From Hirsutella rhossiliensis (lineage: Eukaryota > Ascomycota > Sordariomycetes > Hypocreales > Ophiocordycipitaceae), in NCBI RefSeq assembly GCF_020360975.1, contig NW_025408680.1, positions 1,178,001 through 1,242,000 of the forward strand: DNA of 64,000 nt. The letters run 5' to 3'. The notes below the pieces were generated by a model, which was not told the origin of the DNA, did not search any database, and worked only from the letters and a program-made list of their open reading frames with translations. Made by a program: the position numbers and the translations under genes. Below, one piece after another: positions 34,998-47,189 of this stretch; the first letter of the stretch is position 1; the number at the start of each line of letters is the position of its first letter.

Positions 34998-36110
34998 ATA
35001 ATACCGAATTTATATAAAATAGGTAGATAGAAAGAATATAAATTCTCTAGACTTAAGGAAATTTAAATTATACTCTTTAAACTATAAGGATAAGAGCTAT
35101 CCTTACTAAGGAAAAGCTTATCGCTACCTTAGAGCAAGAAAATTATATAAAGACTATAGAAGCTTTATCTTAGATTTTTCTTTAAGTTAAACATAGCCCT
35201 TTAATATAAATTAAGCATTTAAAAAATACTAAAGCTACTTAGGATAAGCTTATAAAGCTATATAATCCGTTGAATTTCTCGTCGAATTATTTACTTATAA
35301 AGTAACTCTTTAATCTTAGTCCCTTAAGCTTTAATTTAGAGAAATACCTTTATAATATAAAGGAAATCTATAAGGATTTAAAATCCTAGAATATAGAAAT
35401 TCTAGAAGTTATCCTTATAGTATAGATTCTTAATTGCCTTAATAAGGAATTTAGAAGCTATATTATAAATATTACGTAAAACCTTAAGTATAATTCTACG
35501 GCGTTTACCCTCGAATTCCTAATAGCTAGTCTTTTAAACGAAGCTAGAAGAATAAAGGATATAGATAAATCTTCGGAGAAAGCCTTCTTAATATAAAGGA
35601 AGTATTAGAAATCCTTTAGAAATTCTATAGATACTCCTTATTATAAGGAATATAAAATACTAGGGCATTTTATAGTAAATTACTATAAATTATACCTAAA
35701 TAAAGCTCCTACTTATTAGGTTTTAAATAAAGGAAAAAAGGATAATAGGACTTAAATTTCTAAGAAGAAAAACTCTTCTTCTTTATCTTCTTCTTTTAAG
35801 AAGAAATCCCCTTTTAATAGTGTTTCTACTATTAATAAAAGAAGGAATACTTAAATTATAGAGCTAGAGTCTAATTCGGACGATATTAATAAGGTCTTAA
35901 ATATAGCTTCGTAAGAAAATATAGACCTAGATATCGACCTTATAAACCATTCTAGGGCTCCGACCCTTATATAAACGTCTAAGGATTTAGAGGTAATTTT
36001 AACCTCTATAAATACCCTTATAGTAGAATCTAATAAAGACTCTCTTTTAAGACCTTTAGAAGCCTCGATTCCTAAAATAAAGGAATTAGTTTTAAAGGTA
36101 AGAGAAGGAG
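34998..36110 (+). pseudogene. Copia-2A gag
   Basis: A copia-type gag (UBN2/gag_2 fold). Helical capsid blocks (a NPLNFSSNYLLIKQLFNLSPL-like stretch at about 35270-35330, then a LNCLNKEFRSYIINI block) are followed by a zinc knuckle at 35642-35683. The knuckle has CX2CX4HX4C spacing, but the three Cys codons now read Tyr (TGY to TAY), while the His remains. A Ser/Lys-rich linker follows. Relatively few stops are present, because the protein had few Gln and Trp. Gag would form the particle and bind RNA. Confidence 0.85.
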
Positions 36111-36403
36111 GATTTCCTAGCTATAAGAATAAAAGAATCTTTAATTTTATTTATAATACCGGAGCTACTAGGTATATAGTATCGAATAAGAATTTCCTTA
36201 TTAACTATAAAGAAATTAAGTTTAAAGTTTACTAGGGAAAAGCTTCCTTTATATTAGTAAAAGAAAAGGGGGACTTAGTATTTAAGTTCCTATATAATTA
36301 TAAAAGGTATATCCTTTAAGACTACTTTTATATACTTAAATTAAGGGTAAATATACTATCCTAATCTTATTTTAATAATACCTATGCCTTAATAAAAGGA
36401 AAT
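36111..36403 (+). pseudogene. Copia-2A protease
   Basis: The retropepsin active site Asp-Thr-Gly-Ala is at 36155-36166 but reads Asn-Thr-Gly-Ala, with GAT turned into AAT by RIP on the other strand. It is cut at 36403 by Copia-1 #2; GAAAT (36399-36403) is the target copy, repeated at 42749-42753 where the frame continues. Confidence 0.8.
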
Positions 36404-36879
36404 TCTCGCGAAGAGAGATATAAGAAGTATATAAAAATACACGAAGGTAAAATTAAAAGTAAGGGGTCGGATAGGCAGGGCAGAGAGATTTAATTCTTAT
36501 AGGAGTAGTAATTACGGTAGGGGAGTAATTATTATATTGCCTTAATTCTCCTTCTTTCCTCTATCTAACGCCCTTCTTTATACCTATCTAGTATCTTAAT
36601 TAATAAAGAAGATCCTACTTAAAGAAGCTACTAATATCCTTTTAACTACTAAGCTTTTTACCGGTTTTTCCCCTCCTTTCTAGCCGTTACCGGTATATCC
36701 GTCTTATCTCTCGCTACCTCTATAGGAAGCTATCGCTACTTTTACTTCCCCTCTTACCCCTACCCCCCTCTCTATACCTCCTTTTAGCTCCTTCCTTAAA
36801 ACCTGTTTTTTAGCTTCCTTAGTCCCTCTTACTATAGGATATCTCCGAGAACTACGAAATTAGGCCACGCTTCGCGATA
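36404..36879 (-). repeat. Copia-1 #2 3' LTR
   Basis: 476 bp, starting TCTCGCGAAG and ending CTTCGCGATA on this strand. It is the shorter LTR variant, with CCTTAAAACCTG in place of the longer spacer. The same variant occurs in the partner LTR and in copy #4. Confidence 0.92.
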
Positions 36880-39800
36880 TACCCCCTTAGCTATAGCCTG
36901 CCCCTTAAGGGCATAGCTAATACGGCTTCGGGCTAGTAAGCGTATAGAGGAGGTTCTTAGCTCTATACTTCTCCCTTTACTTAAGGAAAGCAGGGGCCCT
37001 TTTAGGTCCCTAGGCTCTTTTAGACCTACTTAAGGAATAGGGGCTTAAAGAGGGGAAAGTCCTATAAGAAAGGGGGCCTTCTTAGAAGGGAAAAACCTAA
37101 TTAAATAGGGGGCCCTTTAAAGGGAAAATCCTCTTCCTTTTCTTCGGCTATAGACGTTACCTTCTCGTACGGGCTATTAGCTCCTCTCGTAGACTCTTAA
37201 AGCGGGCCTCTAAGGATAGCTTCTCTTAAACGTCTTCTAGCCTAATTTACTATAAAAAGACAGCTTGCTTCTACTTTAGTAGGGGCTTCGTAAGACCGTT
37301 AGCTTTTATTAATGCCGTTAGAACCTAACGGACGGAAATAAGTCCCCTTTAGACCTCTTAGCGTAACTAATGCTAGTAAATATCGATATACTATAGCTAG
37401 GTCGATAACTTACTATTTTCTATAAGAATTCGTATAGTCTATATATTATCGCATTCTATAGCTAATAGGGTCGGAATTTATAGTCGTAGAGATATTAGTA
37501 GCCGGCTAAGGAAAATCGCTTCTTTTAACGCTTTTAAAAGGGCTAGTAGCTCTACCTCTATACTATAAGTTATCACGGTAGCTTGCTTTAAAGCTCTCTA
37601 AGCAATAGTTCCTCTAAAAAGGGATATAATATACCCTTATAAGCTCTTTCTATCTAAGGAATTGTCTATAAAGGACGAATCGCTCGAATAAAGGAAGATT
37701 TCGGCAGCTTATTTCCTTCCCTGCCCTCCTAGGCGCAGACTATATAATCTCGTTAAATAGAGATAAAGGATAGCTCTATCTACTACTTCTTAATGCCTAG
37801 GGCTAGGATTCTAGTTATGCCTAGCTAGCTAGGAGACCGTAAAAGAGATATCCGGTCTAGTAAAAATAGCTAAAAAAAGCAAGGAGCCTACCTTCTATTA
37901 ATATTAGTATTTCTCTTACTCCATAGCTTAAAAGGACGGATTAGGTAAAAGCTCTTCGTTTAATATAGGCGTAGAGGGAAGCTTCTTATCGAGGGAAGTA
38001 GGGAGGAATTTATAAGCGACCTTATCGATATAGGCGTCCTAGGTAAGCTAGATAGTCCGTTAGGACCTATTCCTAAGGATTTATATCCCTAGGAACTACT
38101 TTAGCTCCCTTAGCTTAGTTATCTTATACCTTTATTATAGGCCTTTTATAGCCTCCCTAGCAGCTGCTTCTTCCTCTTTCGGGTAGGCCTAGATAATATT
38201 ATCAACGTAGAAGAAGACCGTGATTTTCCCCTTCTATATTATACACGGTTCCTAAGGGACTTTCTTAAAGCCTAGGGCTTCGAGGGAACCTATTAAATTC
38301 TATTGCTAAAGAAGGGGTAATCTTTATAGTCTATATAGAGCTTTCCTAAGCTATAGAACCTTTCCTAGCTATTAAAAGCTTAGTAGAAGGCGTATAAAGA
38401 TAAATTCTTCTTTTTCCTTAAGTAGGTAGTTAATAAAGGCGTTAACTATATCTATCTATTTAAGCTCGAGGTCGAATTCTACTACTATAGCTATAAGGGT
38501 CCGAATAGATATCCCTACTAAGGTAGTTGCCCTAGTAGGTAGATCCCCTTTTTCCTATTAATTCCTATAGATAACTAGCCGGGCTTTATACTTTTAAAGG
38601 AAGCCGTGTTTATTAGTCTTATAGATAAAGACCTACTTATAGCTAAGGACCTATTTTCCTCTTACCTTTTCCTTAAGGACCTCTTTAAAAGACCCTATCT
38701 CTTCGTATAAGGCTAGGTGGTCTTTCTAGGCCTAGAAAAACTAGTCTCTAAAAGGGTGTCTTTCTAGCTGCTTCTAGTTTACTAGTAGGTCCGGGAGGTC
38801 TCTTTTATATACCTTCCTTACTAATAGTAGCTTAAAAAGCCGGCCTACTATAAACGCTCCGTAGGAACCGTCTTTTATTAGCATTAGGTAGAAGTCGGAA
38901 AAACGATCGAAATAGGGGAGAGGTTAGTCTTCTTTAGTATCTATATCGGGCCCTATACCTTCCTTTGCTTCTCGAAGCAGGGATAAAAGGCAGCTAGGTA
39001 ATCCTTCGAGAGAAGTGCCTTTCCTCCCCCCTTAGGGGTCGAGATAGGAAGACTAACTAAAAAACCTACTTCTAGATCTTCTTCTTATTCCGTAAGAGGA
39101 GGCGTAGGGAGGTAAGCGTATTCTAGCTCTACCGCTTTCCTATAGTCTCCTTCTTCGTCTAGATTATCTAATCTAGTAGCTTCCTCTTCTTTAAAGTCGG
39201 CGTTATCCTCGACTACTTCGACGTCGGTTTCTTCTTTTATTTCCTTATCTAGGACCTCTTCTTAAGACTATTAGGAAGGGGGGATTTAAATCTTCTAAAT
39301 TAGCTAACTTTAAGAGAGTAAGAGGGGTTATTAATCCCTCTTTCTATCGAAGAAGCTAGATTCATCGAAAATTATATCCCTAGTCGAAATAACCTTCTAT
39401 AAAAGAGGAATCTAGATCTAGAAGATATTTATAGAATTATAACTAACGAGTTAACTAATAAAGGCTCTAAGATTAAGCTTTCTTTTCTTCTTCCTTTTTA
39501 GCTATATATCGGTAGTTATAGCGTATACCTTATAGCCATAGGCACGAAGGTAGGCTAGCGAGGCCCTCTTCTTTATAAAGAGCTCAAGGGGGGATTTCTA
39601 GTCTATTCCTTAGGTCTTAAAAAGGGTCTCTAGGTCCCTATAGTCCCTTAGTCCCCTAGGGTCCCTTAGGGTCCGGTTCTAAAGGTAATAGGCGGTCTTA
39701 ATAACTTCCCTCTAAAGGTTATATAGAAGCTTTATAGTAAGTCTTATCGTACGGGCCCTTTCTATTATAGCACCCCTTAATCTTTCTACCCCTCCGTTCT

Positions 39801-42272
39801 AGGCCTAGGTATTCGGTGCTAATAGGAGGGGTAAAATGCCCCTTTTTCGAAGCTAATTTAAGATATCCTTCGTAAATAGCTCTCCGTTAGACCGTATCTA
39901 TTTTACCTCGTAGCTAAAGTAGGATTTTATCTAGTTAATAAAGTCCTAGAAGGTAGACTAGTTATACTTACTTAGGTAGGTCCGTAAGAAATAGGGGAAA
40001 ACTATCCTTAAAAAAGCGTCTATAAAAAACATTACCCTAATAAAGCTTTCTTAATCCTTAGAGACGTCGGTCTAGTCGACCTAAATTTCCTTATACGGCT
40101 AGTCTAGCTATAAAGGCGTTCGTCTAGAAATTCGTCTCTTAGTCTTCCCTTAGCTATAGTATTCGTATTCGACGGTCTTTAGGCCCCTTATTCGTACGCC
40201 CTATTATTAGCCTAGCTTATATAAAGCTAGGGGGCCTAGGTAACTAAGTCGTGCGTGCTAAAGAATGCCGTCTCCTTAGGCTACCGGAAGAGGGTCCTTT
40301 ATAGTAGACCTATTCCTCTTAGTAGGGAAAGCTAACTTCTTAAGAGGTTCCTTCTTAAAAATAGGGCGGAATTCGGGAATAAATTAACCGAATTTCTCCT
40401 TAATAAGCCTAATAGTCTAATTCTTCTAAACTAGCCTTATAGGCTTAGACGTCGTATCCTAGAAGATTCCTTCCTCTCGAATAAAGCGGAAGGAAATTAA
40501 GCTCGTTAAAAATCGAGGGTAAAAAACTACCCTTTTTCGTCGAAGAATTTATATAGTCCTATTAGGTAATTTTATCGTGAAATTCACCCTTCTATACCCC
40601 TCTATCTATACGGTTAATTCCCTAGCAATAAGGTATTCCCTCCGTGCCTTCTTAAAGGATCGGAATTATAAGAGTATATTATATATATCGAGGGAAGCAC
40701 CGGAGTCGAGGATAGCTAATTTTCGTAGGGGATAATTAGAGGGCTCTAACGGTTGGTTTTAGCCTTATTAATCCGTAGGGAAGACGAAGGCCGGATTTAC
40801 TATACTAACGATTTTTCCTTAAATTTACGGCTCGAATAAGGGCAGCGGCGTTCGTTGCTATTTCTTAGTAACCCGAATCTCGTCTATCTTCTTCTATAAC
40901 GAGGGGTCCTCCTTAAGAGACTATTATACTATTTCTTATAGCCTCTTTAAAGGGTTAACTCCTTTAGGTCGGTTTTCCTCGAAGACCTACTAGCAGTCTT
41001 CTAGCCGATAGGGCTTTTTATATGCTTAGTAGGTAGGTCGATTCCTCCTCGTACGTTGTCTCTTCTAGGAATCCTTATCCTTTTCCGGAAGGTCTGCTTA
41101 GAAACCCCCCCTTTTTACCCTTTATTATTAATTTTAACGAAGAGGTTCGATTTCGACTAGTTCCCTAATTTTTCGACTAATAGACTAAAAGGTCTATTAG
41201 GGGACTAGTCGGGCCGGTCTAACTAACGGGACCGGGGTAGGGCCCGGAGTAAGATACGGAGCTAGGGCCGGGGCCGTAGCTATAGTTAACGACGGCGTTA
41301 AGTCTCTCGAGGGAGGAGGAGCCAAAGGAACAACAGCCGCAGCAGCAGCAGCGGGAGCCGTAGCAGCAGGGGCTGCAGTAGCTATAGGGGCAGCAGGTCG
41401 AGCCGTCTAGGTCGAGTGCTAGCCACGAAGGAATAAGACTGCTTACTATTATACTCTAGCAGCCTCTTTGTCTAGTTCCTAGCTAGCCTCTCGAAAGATA
41501 GTCGAGTAGCCGTTACTAATAGGCTTTATTAGTAGAGATATATCCCGTAGCTACTAGCTAGAAAGAGCTTCTATAAGGAAGTATTAGTTAGCTTCCTCGA
41601 GGATTTCTTCCTACTTAGCTAGCTATAAAGAAGCTAGTAGGTTCTTAGTAGAAAAGGCTCTTAGGTATACCGTATAGGTCTTCCTAATATAGTTAGTTAT
41701 ATAGCCCCTTAAGGGAGCTATCGAGGTCTCGAGCTTTAAAAGTTACTGCCTAGGAGTCTCTTCCTCTTAAAGAGTAATTAGCTTTACGGCACTAACGGAT
41801 TCCGTTATCGCCGTGCGTATAGTAGTTAGTAGCTTCGTCTCGTAAAGGTATTCCTTATAGTAACTCTCGTAGTTACCTAAGGTAGTAGAAAAAGCTCTCT
41901 ATTATATAGAGGTTAGCTTAAAGAAGAGGGACGCTCCCTTTATAAATTCTATTACTCTAGGACGAAGAGGGGGCTCGAGAGGGTCCTACTTATTAGAGAA
42001 GACTAAATTATAGATAGTTTTATTTATACGAGCTAGTAGCTCCTTTACCTACTTTTCCTAATCTTAGGGCTCTATAAGAATCGTCCTACGGACCGTAGGG
42101 ACGGTAGAGGAGTCGGTTTTCGTTATCGTTATAGAAGAGGGGGGGCAGAAAAGTTAGGTAAAAATCGGCTTTTCTAATAAGAGGGGTAAAAGGAAGCTAT
42201 AAGGGATATAAGAAAGGTGCCTTTTATAGCAGCTAGAAGGTATAGGAATTCTATTCCTCCCGGGCTTATAAC
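36880..42272 (-). pseudogene. Copia-1 #2 gag-pol polyprotein
   Basis: Minus-strand remains in copia order. RNase H is about 37180-37800, RT 37800-38750, integrase 39450-40300, protease 40550-40750 and gag 41210-42100, by alignment with copy #3. The RT box at 38198-38209 reads Tyr-Val-Asp-Asn. The Ala-coding CAG/GCC run of the gag tail survives well here (41331-41372). Leader and primer site fill 42100-42272. Confidence 0.88.
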
Positions 42273-42748
42273 TCTCGTAAAGAGAGATATAAGAAGTATA
42301 TAAAAATGCACGAAGGTAAAATTAAAAGTAAGGGGTCGGATAGGTAGGGTAGAGAGATTTAATTCTTACGGGAGCAGTAATTACGGTAGGGGAGTAATTA
42401 TTATATTGCCTTAATTCTCCTTCTTTCCTCTATCTAACGCCTTTCTTTATACCCGTTTAGTATATTTATTAATAAAGAAGATCCTGCTTAAAGAAGCTAC
42501 TAATGTCCTTTTAACTACCGAGCTTTTTACTAGTTTTTCCCCTCCTTTCTAGCCGTTGCCGGTATATCCGTCTTATCTCTCGCTACCTCTATAGGAAGCT
42601 ATCGCTACTTCTACTTCCCCTCTTACCCCTACCCCCCTCTCTATACCTCCTTTTAGCTCCTTCCTTAAAACCTATTTTTTAGCTTCCTTAGTCCCTCTTA
42701 CTATAGGATGTCTCCGAGAACTACGAAATCAGGCTACGCTTCGCGATA
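42273..42748 (-). repeat. Copia-1 #2 5' LTR
   Basis: 476 bp, same length as its partner; most differences between the two are transitions. The RIPed initiator-tRNA primer site lies just left of it. Confidence 0.92.
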
Positions 42749-42753
42749 GAAAT

Positions 42754-43700
42754 AAAGTCCTTTTATTAAATAATAAGGCTAAGGTCCTTACTAAAGGATT
42801 TCTTAGAAATAAAATATACTATATTCTTATAGAACCTTTATTAGAAGGCTAATTAATCCTTATTATATCTTTAAAGGTAAAGGATATAGATATTTATACT
42901 TAGTACTTACGCTTAGGGTATTTAAATAGTAGGGCTCTTTTAGAAATATTAAAAAGATATAATAAGGATATAAAAATGCCTTTAAAAGAGGAAAATAAAA
43001 TAAGATAATACGAAATATATATTAAAGCAATAAATAAGGTTAATAAATAACCTTCGTATAAGTCTTATACCTATTTAGAAAAAATAGTATTAGATATTTA
43101 GGGGCTAATTAAAGTGCCTACTTATAATAAATATTACTATTAAATTTCTTTCCTAGATATAGGAACCCGATATCTAGAAATATACTTCTTCGAAAAAAGG
43201 GGGAAGCTCTAGATAGGTTCCTAGAATTTAAAAATAAGGTAGAAAATAACCCTAAAAATACTAGGATTAGAGAAGCATTTTCTAATAATACTAAAGAATT
43301 TATATATAAAATAAAGCTCTACTACGAAAAAAAAAGGAATTACCTTTAATTCTAGTCCTCCTAGGATAGCGGAATCTAATAGTAAAATAGAAAGAATAAA
43401 TCGTACTATATTAGAAAAAGTATAAGCTCTTTTATTTACTACTAGGCTTCCTAAGTATCTATAGGGAGAAGCTGTTTTAATAGCTACCTATTTATATAAT
43501 AAACCACCGTATTCTATAATAGGATTTAAAAGTCCTATAAAAAAGAGGGATAATATAATACTACCCTTCGATACCTTAAATAGAATTAAGACCTTCGGAA
43601 GCCTTATATATTATAAGAATAAAGACCTTAAAGAAAAGCTAGATAATAGAGCTTTTAAGGGAATAATAGTAAGCTATTTAGAAAATATATATAAAATCTA
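42754..43700 (+). pseudogene. Copia-2A integrase
   Basis: The polyprotein frame resumes right after the target copy. A pre-integrase zinc region follows (about 42890-43020: an LRLGYLNSRALLEIL block in which His of LGH became Tyr, then an ICIKA-like CEI-C remnant). The catalytic core comes next, with a KIERINRTILEK block and a LPKYLQGEAVLIATYLYN block near 43380-43510. These are hallmark Ty1/copia integrase sequences. Stops are few but present, so it cannot be made in full length. Confidence 0.85.
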
Positions 43701-45725
43701 AGAGTTTTCTAAGAGAAAGACTACTATCTTTAAAGATATTACTATACTAGAAAATAAATTTATAAAAAATCCAGAAATTTCTAATAGTAATAATCCCTTT
43801 GATTTTAATTCTATTCTAAATAAAGATAAGCTAGAAAGCTATATTATTATAGAGGAAGCTACTAAAGAACCTAGAGATAAAAGTCCCTTACCCTCTATAA
43901 AAGAAGAGTCTTTAAATAAAGATCCTATTCCTACTACTAGTAAAATAGTAGTAGAATTACCTAAGAAGGCGGAAGGGTTTAAATCTAACTATATCGAATA
44001 CCTTAACGTTAATTTATTCTTAAACTATGATTTTATAGAGTTAATTCTAGCTAGTATAGAAAATTAGGATCTAAAAATTCTAAAGACCTATAAATAGGTA
44101 GTAAATAGCCCTAAAGTAGTATTTTAAAAAGAAGCTATAATTAAGGAAATTATCTAGCTAATTAAATATAAATCTTAGGAATTTTCCTACCTCCCTATAG
44201 ATAAGGAGGCTATAAGAGGCCGCTAGGTCTATACTATTAAGAAGGATAGTTAAAATAATATAATAAAATATAAAGCCCGTTTTATAATATAGGGATTTAA
44301 GTAGATCTATAGCTTAGATTTCTTAGATACCTTCTTAACTATAGCTAGACCTAAATCTATTAGAATTCTACTTATTTTAGCTATTATCTATAAATTCGAA
44401 GCTTAATAAATAGATATAATAAATGCCTTTATATATACCGATATAGATAGTAAAGTATATATCGATATTCCTATAGGCTATAAAGAATACGCTCTTAAAG
44501 AATATTATTTAAAATATAGATTAGCTTATAGAGCTAAAAGAATTAAATTAACTTATTTCCTAGAGCTATATAAAACCGGTTATATTAAAGTAAAGCTAAA
44601 GAAACTTTTCTATAGCCTAAATTAAAGTCCTAAGCTCTAGTATAATTATTTAAAATTTATACTAAATAAACTTAGATTTCTTCCTCTTTTAATAGATAAA
44701 GGAGTACTTATAAATAAGGACTATAGTATAGCCTTAGTAATTTACGTCGACGACTTTCTTATAATAGGGCCCCCTAAATATATAATAAAAGAAAGATTAT
44801 TTAAAGAATTATCTAAATTGCTAGATTTTACTATCTTAGGAGATATAAAAGACTTCTTAGGTCTAAATATTATAATAAACCGAGAACGTAAAGAGCTATA
44901 TATATCCTAAGAAGATTATACCTTAAATAAATTAAAGGAATTTAATAAAGAAGGTTTAGGAACTTTTAATGTACCCGCTATAGTAGGCTTTAAGGTTATA
45001 AAAGCAAAGGAATTACCTTCTAAGGAAGATATATTATAATTTTAAAAAGGAATAGGATCTCTATTATACTTAGCCTTATTTACTAGGCTAGATATCTTAT
45101 ATTCTATAATTTCCTATGCTAGATTCGCGGCTAAGCCCGACTAAACGTATTTTAAGGCTTTAAATATAATTTAGAAATATTTAAATAAATTTCCTAGCCT
45201 AAAGATTAAATATAATTATAATATCCCTTTTACCTATTTATATATAAAGGGTTTTACCGACTCTAGCTAGGCGTTAGATTTAACGGACGGAAAATCCTTT
45301 TCCGGTTACTATTTTTATATATATAATAATATAATAAGCTAGGCTTACTCTAAGTAGAAAGCCGTTGCCCTTTTTACCTATAAAGTAGAGTATATTAGCC
45401 TTAGGGAGGTAAATAAAGAAGCTATTTATTTAAATATACTTTTTAAAAATATTACTAAGGATCTATCTGTTAAGATTCTTAATACTATACCTCTTATTTT
45501 AACGGATAATACTACTACTATTATATTAGTAGAAATTTCCGGAATTTTATAAAAGGTCTAAGTATATAAGATTAGCTTATTACTATACTAGAACTAGTAT
45601 AAGAGAAGGGGAAATTAAAGTTTTTTATATTAAATTAAAAGATAATATAGCTAATATATTTATAAAGGTATTAAGACCTAGATTACTCTATAAATTTAAA
45701 AACGGTCTATCCTTAATATAAGTTC
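43701..45725 (+). pseudogene. Copia-2A reverse transcriptase and RNase H
   Basis: RT_2-type copia reverse transcriptase, about 44130-44950. It has a KARFII-GFK block, a DIINAFIYTDID block and the active site Tyr-Val-Asp-Asp intact at 44743-44754, then an FLGLNIIINRERKELYIS block. RNase H follows (about 45060-45725): a GFTDSS start, a SGYYFYI block and a LTDNTTTI end. After about 45540 the frame shifts relative to Copia-2B, where the same end reads openly. RIP stops interrupt it in many places. Confidence 0.87.
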
Positions 45726-46090
45726 CTAGGTAATTAAAAGGGGTTTTTAGATATTTCTTATACTTTCTATATCTTTCCCTTACAAGGTTTTTCCTTTTTA
45801 GGTTTCCTAGAGAAATATTTACTAGGTTTTTATCTATTAATATTTTCCTAGTAATAATAGGTTTTACCTTATATAAGGTTATCCTATAAATAATTATTAT
45901 AACTATAGATTTTTCCTACTATAGATTTTTCTATTAGTATATACCTAAGGACTTTTTCCTAAGAAAGAATAGGTTTTATATATCCTATTAAGGTATAAGA
46001 ATAGTTTTCCTAAATTAGGTTTTTACCCTATATATATACTACTATAAATAAATTAGTAAAGAGTATATAAATCTACTCTTTAAGGGAGGC
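45726..46090 (+). other. Copia-2A 3' untranslated region and polypurine tract
   Basis: About 365 bp without a frame between RNase H and the 3' LTR. The word TAGGTTTTT and near variants recur many times, and the same array is present in Copia-2B. It ends in the purine tract AAGGGAGGC (46082-46090) against the LTR, where plus-strand synthesis would be primed. Confidence 0.7.
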
Positions 46091-46528
46091 TATAAGGAAC
46101 GGTGTTCCTACTATAAATAAAGTAGCTATAATATACTCTCCCGATTATATAAGCCGATAAGTAGTATATTAATTATAGATAAAATCCTATATTATAGAGT
46201 AAGAATCGCCTATTATTTTATATATTATTATATATTAGACGGGCTGCTAGTTATTATATAATTAGGAATCGAAGAAATAGAGCTAGCTTAGAATACTAGC
46301 TAAGACCTTTTAAGAATACTAGCACGACTAACCTCCTTTAAACACGAATATTAGTAGAACTAAGACACTTCTAAATATACTTAAGGTATTACTAAATTTC
46401 TTAGTCTTAGGGCTATATAGCAGCGTAAATCTAGTCCTAGAAGGTTCTTCCGTTTAGCTATAATTATCTATATAAGATAGTATGTCCGCTAGTAAAAAAA
46501 AAAAATCTTTAACTTTAATACCTCTTTT
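46091..46528 (+). repeat. Copia-2A 3' LTR, first part
   Basis: Starts TATAAGGAACGG. It is interrupted after CTTTT (46524-46528) by Copia-1 #3, continues at 52882-52997, is interrupted again by Copia-2B, and ends with twelve bases at 59058-59069. The pieces add up to about 566 bp, as in the 5' LTR. Confidence 0.92.
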
Positions 46529-47013
46529 TATCGCGAAGCGTGGCCTGATTTCGCAGTTCTCGAAGATATCCCTTAGTAAGAGGGACCAAGGAAGCTAAAA
46601 ACACCCGGTATAGAAGAAGGAAGAAGGAGCTAAAAAGAGGTATAGAAAGGAGGGTAGGGGTATAAGGGGAAGCAGAAGTAGCGATGGCTTCCTATAGAGG
46701 TAGCGAGAGATAAGACGGATAGGCCGGCAACGGCTAGAAAGGAGGGGAAAAACCGGCAAAAAGCTCGGTAGTCGAAAGGACATTAGTAGCTTCTTTAAGC
46801 AGGATCTTCTTTGTTAATTAAGATACTAGAAGGGTATAAAGAGGGGCGTTGGATAGAGGAAAGAAGGACAATTAAGGCAATATAACAATCACCCCCCTAC
46901 CGCAATTGCTGCTCCCGCAAGAATCAAATCTCTCTGCCCTGCCTATCCGACCCCTTACTTTTAATTTCACCTTCGTGTATTTTTATATACTTCTCGTATC
47001 TCTCTTCGCGAGA
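46529..47013 (+). repeat. Copia-1 #3 5' LTR
   Basis: 485 bp, TATCGCGAAG...CTTCGCGAGA. Most differences from the 3' LTR are TG/TA or CA/TA changes. The termini form a 10-bp near-perfect inverted repeat, longer than the usual TG...CA. Two short frames inside it (46595-46783 minus, 46906-47112 plus) have no coding meaning. Confidence 0.93.
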
Positions 47014-47027
47014 GTTATAAGCCCGGG
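47014..47027 (+). promoter_or_regulatory. Copia-1 primer binding site, half-tRNA type
   Basis: GTTATAAGCCCGGG directly follows the LTR. With one RIP change undone it matches the complement of the initiator tRNA-Met anticodon arm over 13 bases, as in Copia-2. The same sequence, inverted, lies beside the 5' LTRs at 18757, 25814 and 42273. Confidence 0.78.
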
Positions 47028-47189
47028 AGGAATAGTATTCCTATACCTTCCGGCTACTATAAAAGGCACCTTTCTTGCATCCCTCGTGGCTTCCTTTTAC
47101 CCCTCTTACTAGAAAAGCCGATTTTTAACCGACTTTTCTACCCCCCTCTTCTTTCGCAACGATAACGAAAATCGACTCCTCTACCGTCC

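Larger units (their letters stand above)
36404..42748 (-). mobile_element. Copia-1 #2, full-length Ty1/copia element
   Basis: A complete minus-strand Copia-1 of 6345 bp with two LTRs of 476 bp each (36404-36879 and 42273-42748) and the target duplication GAAAT (36399-36403, 42749-42753). Copia-2C (21247-21251) and Copia-2B (56912-56916) show the same site uninterrupted. RIP is moderate. The coding frames are broken, but all domains can be aligned with copy #3. Confidence 0.95.

Noticed and set aside
46595..47112. Short frames in both strands of the Copia-1 #3 LTRs (also 52458-52646, 52769-52954)
   Set aside because: They lie within or across the end of LTR sequence, occur in both LTR copies with differing ends, and have no start context or known domain.
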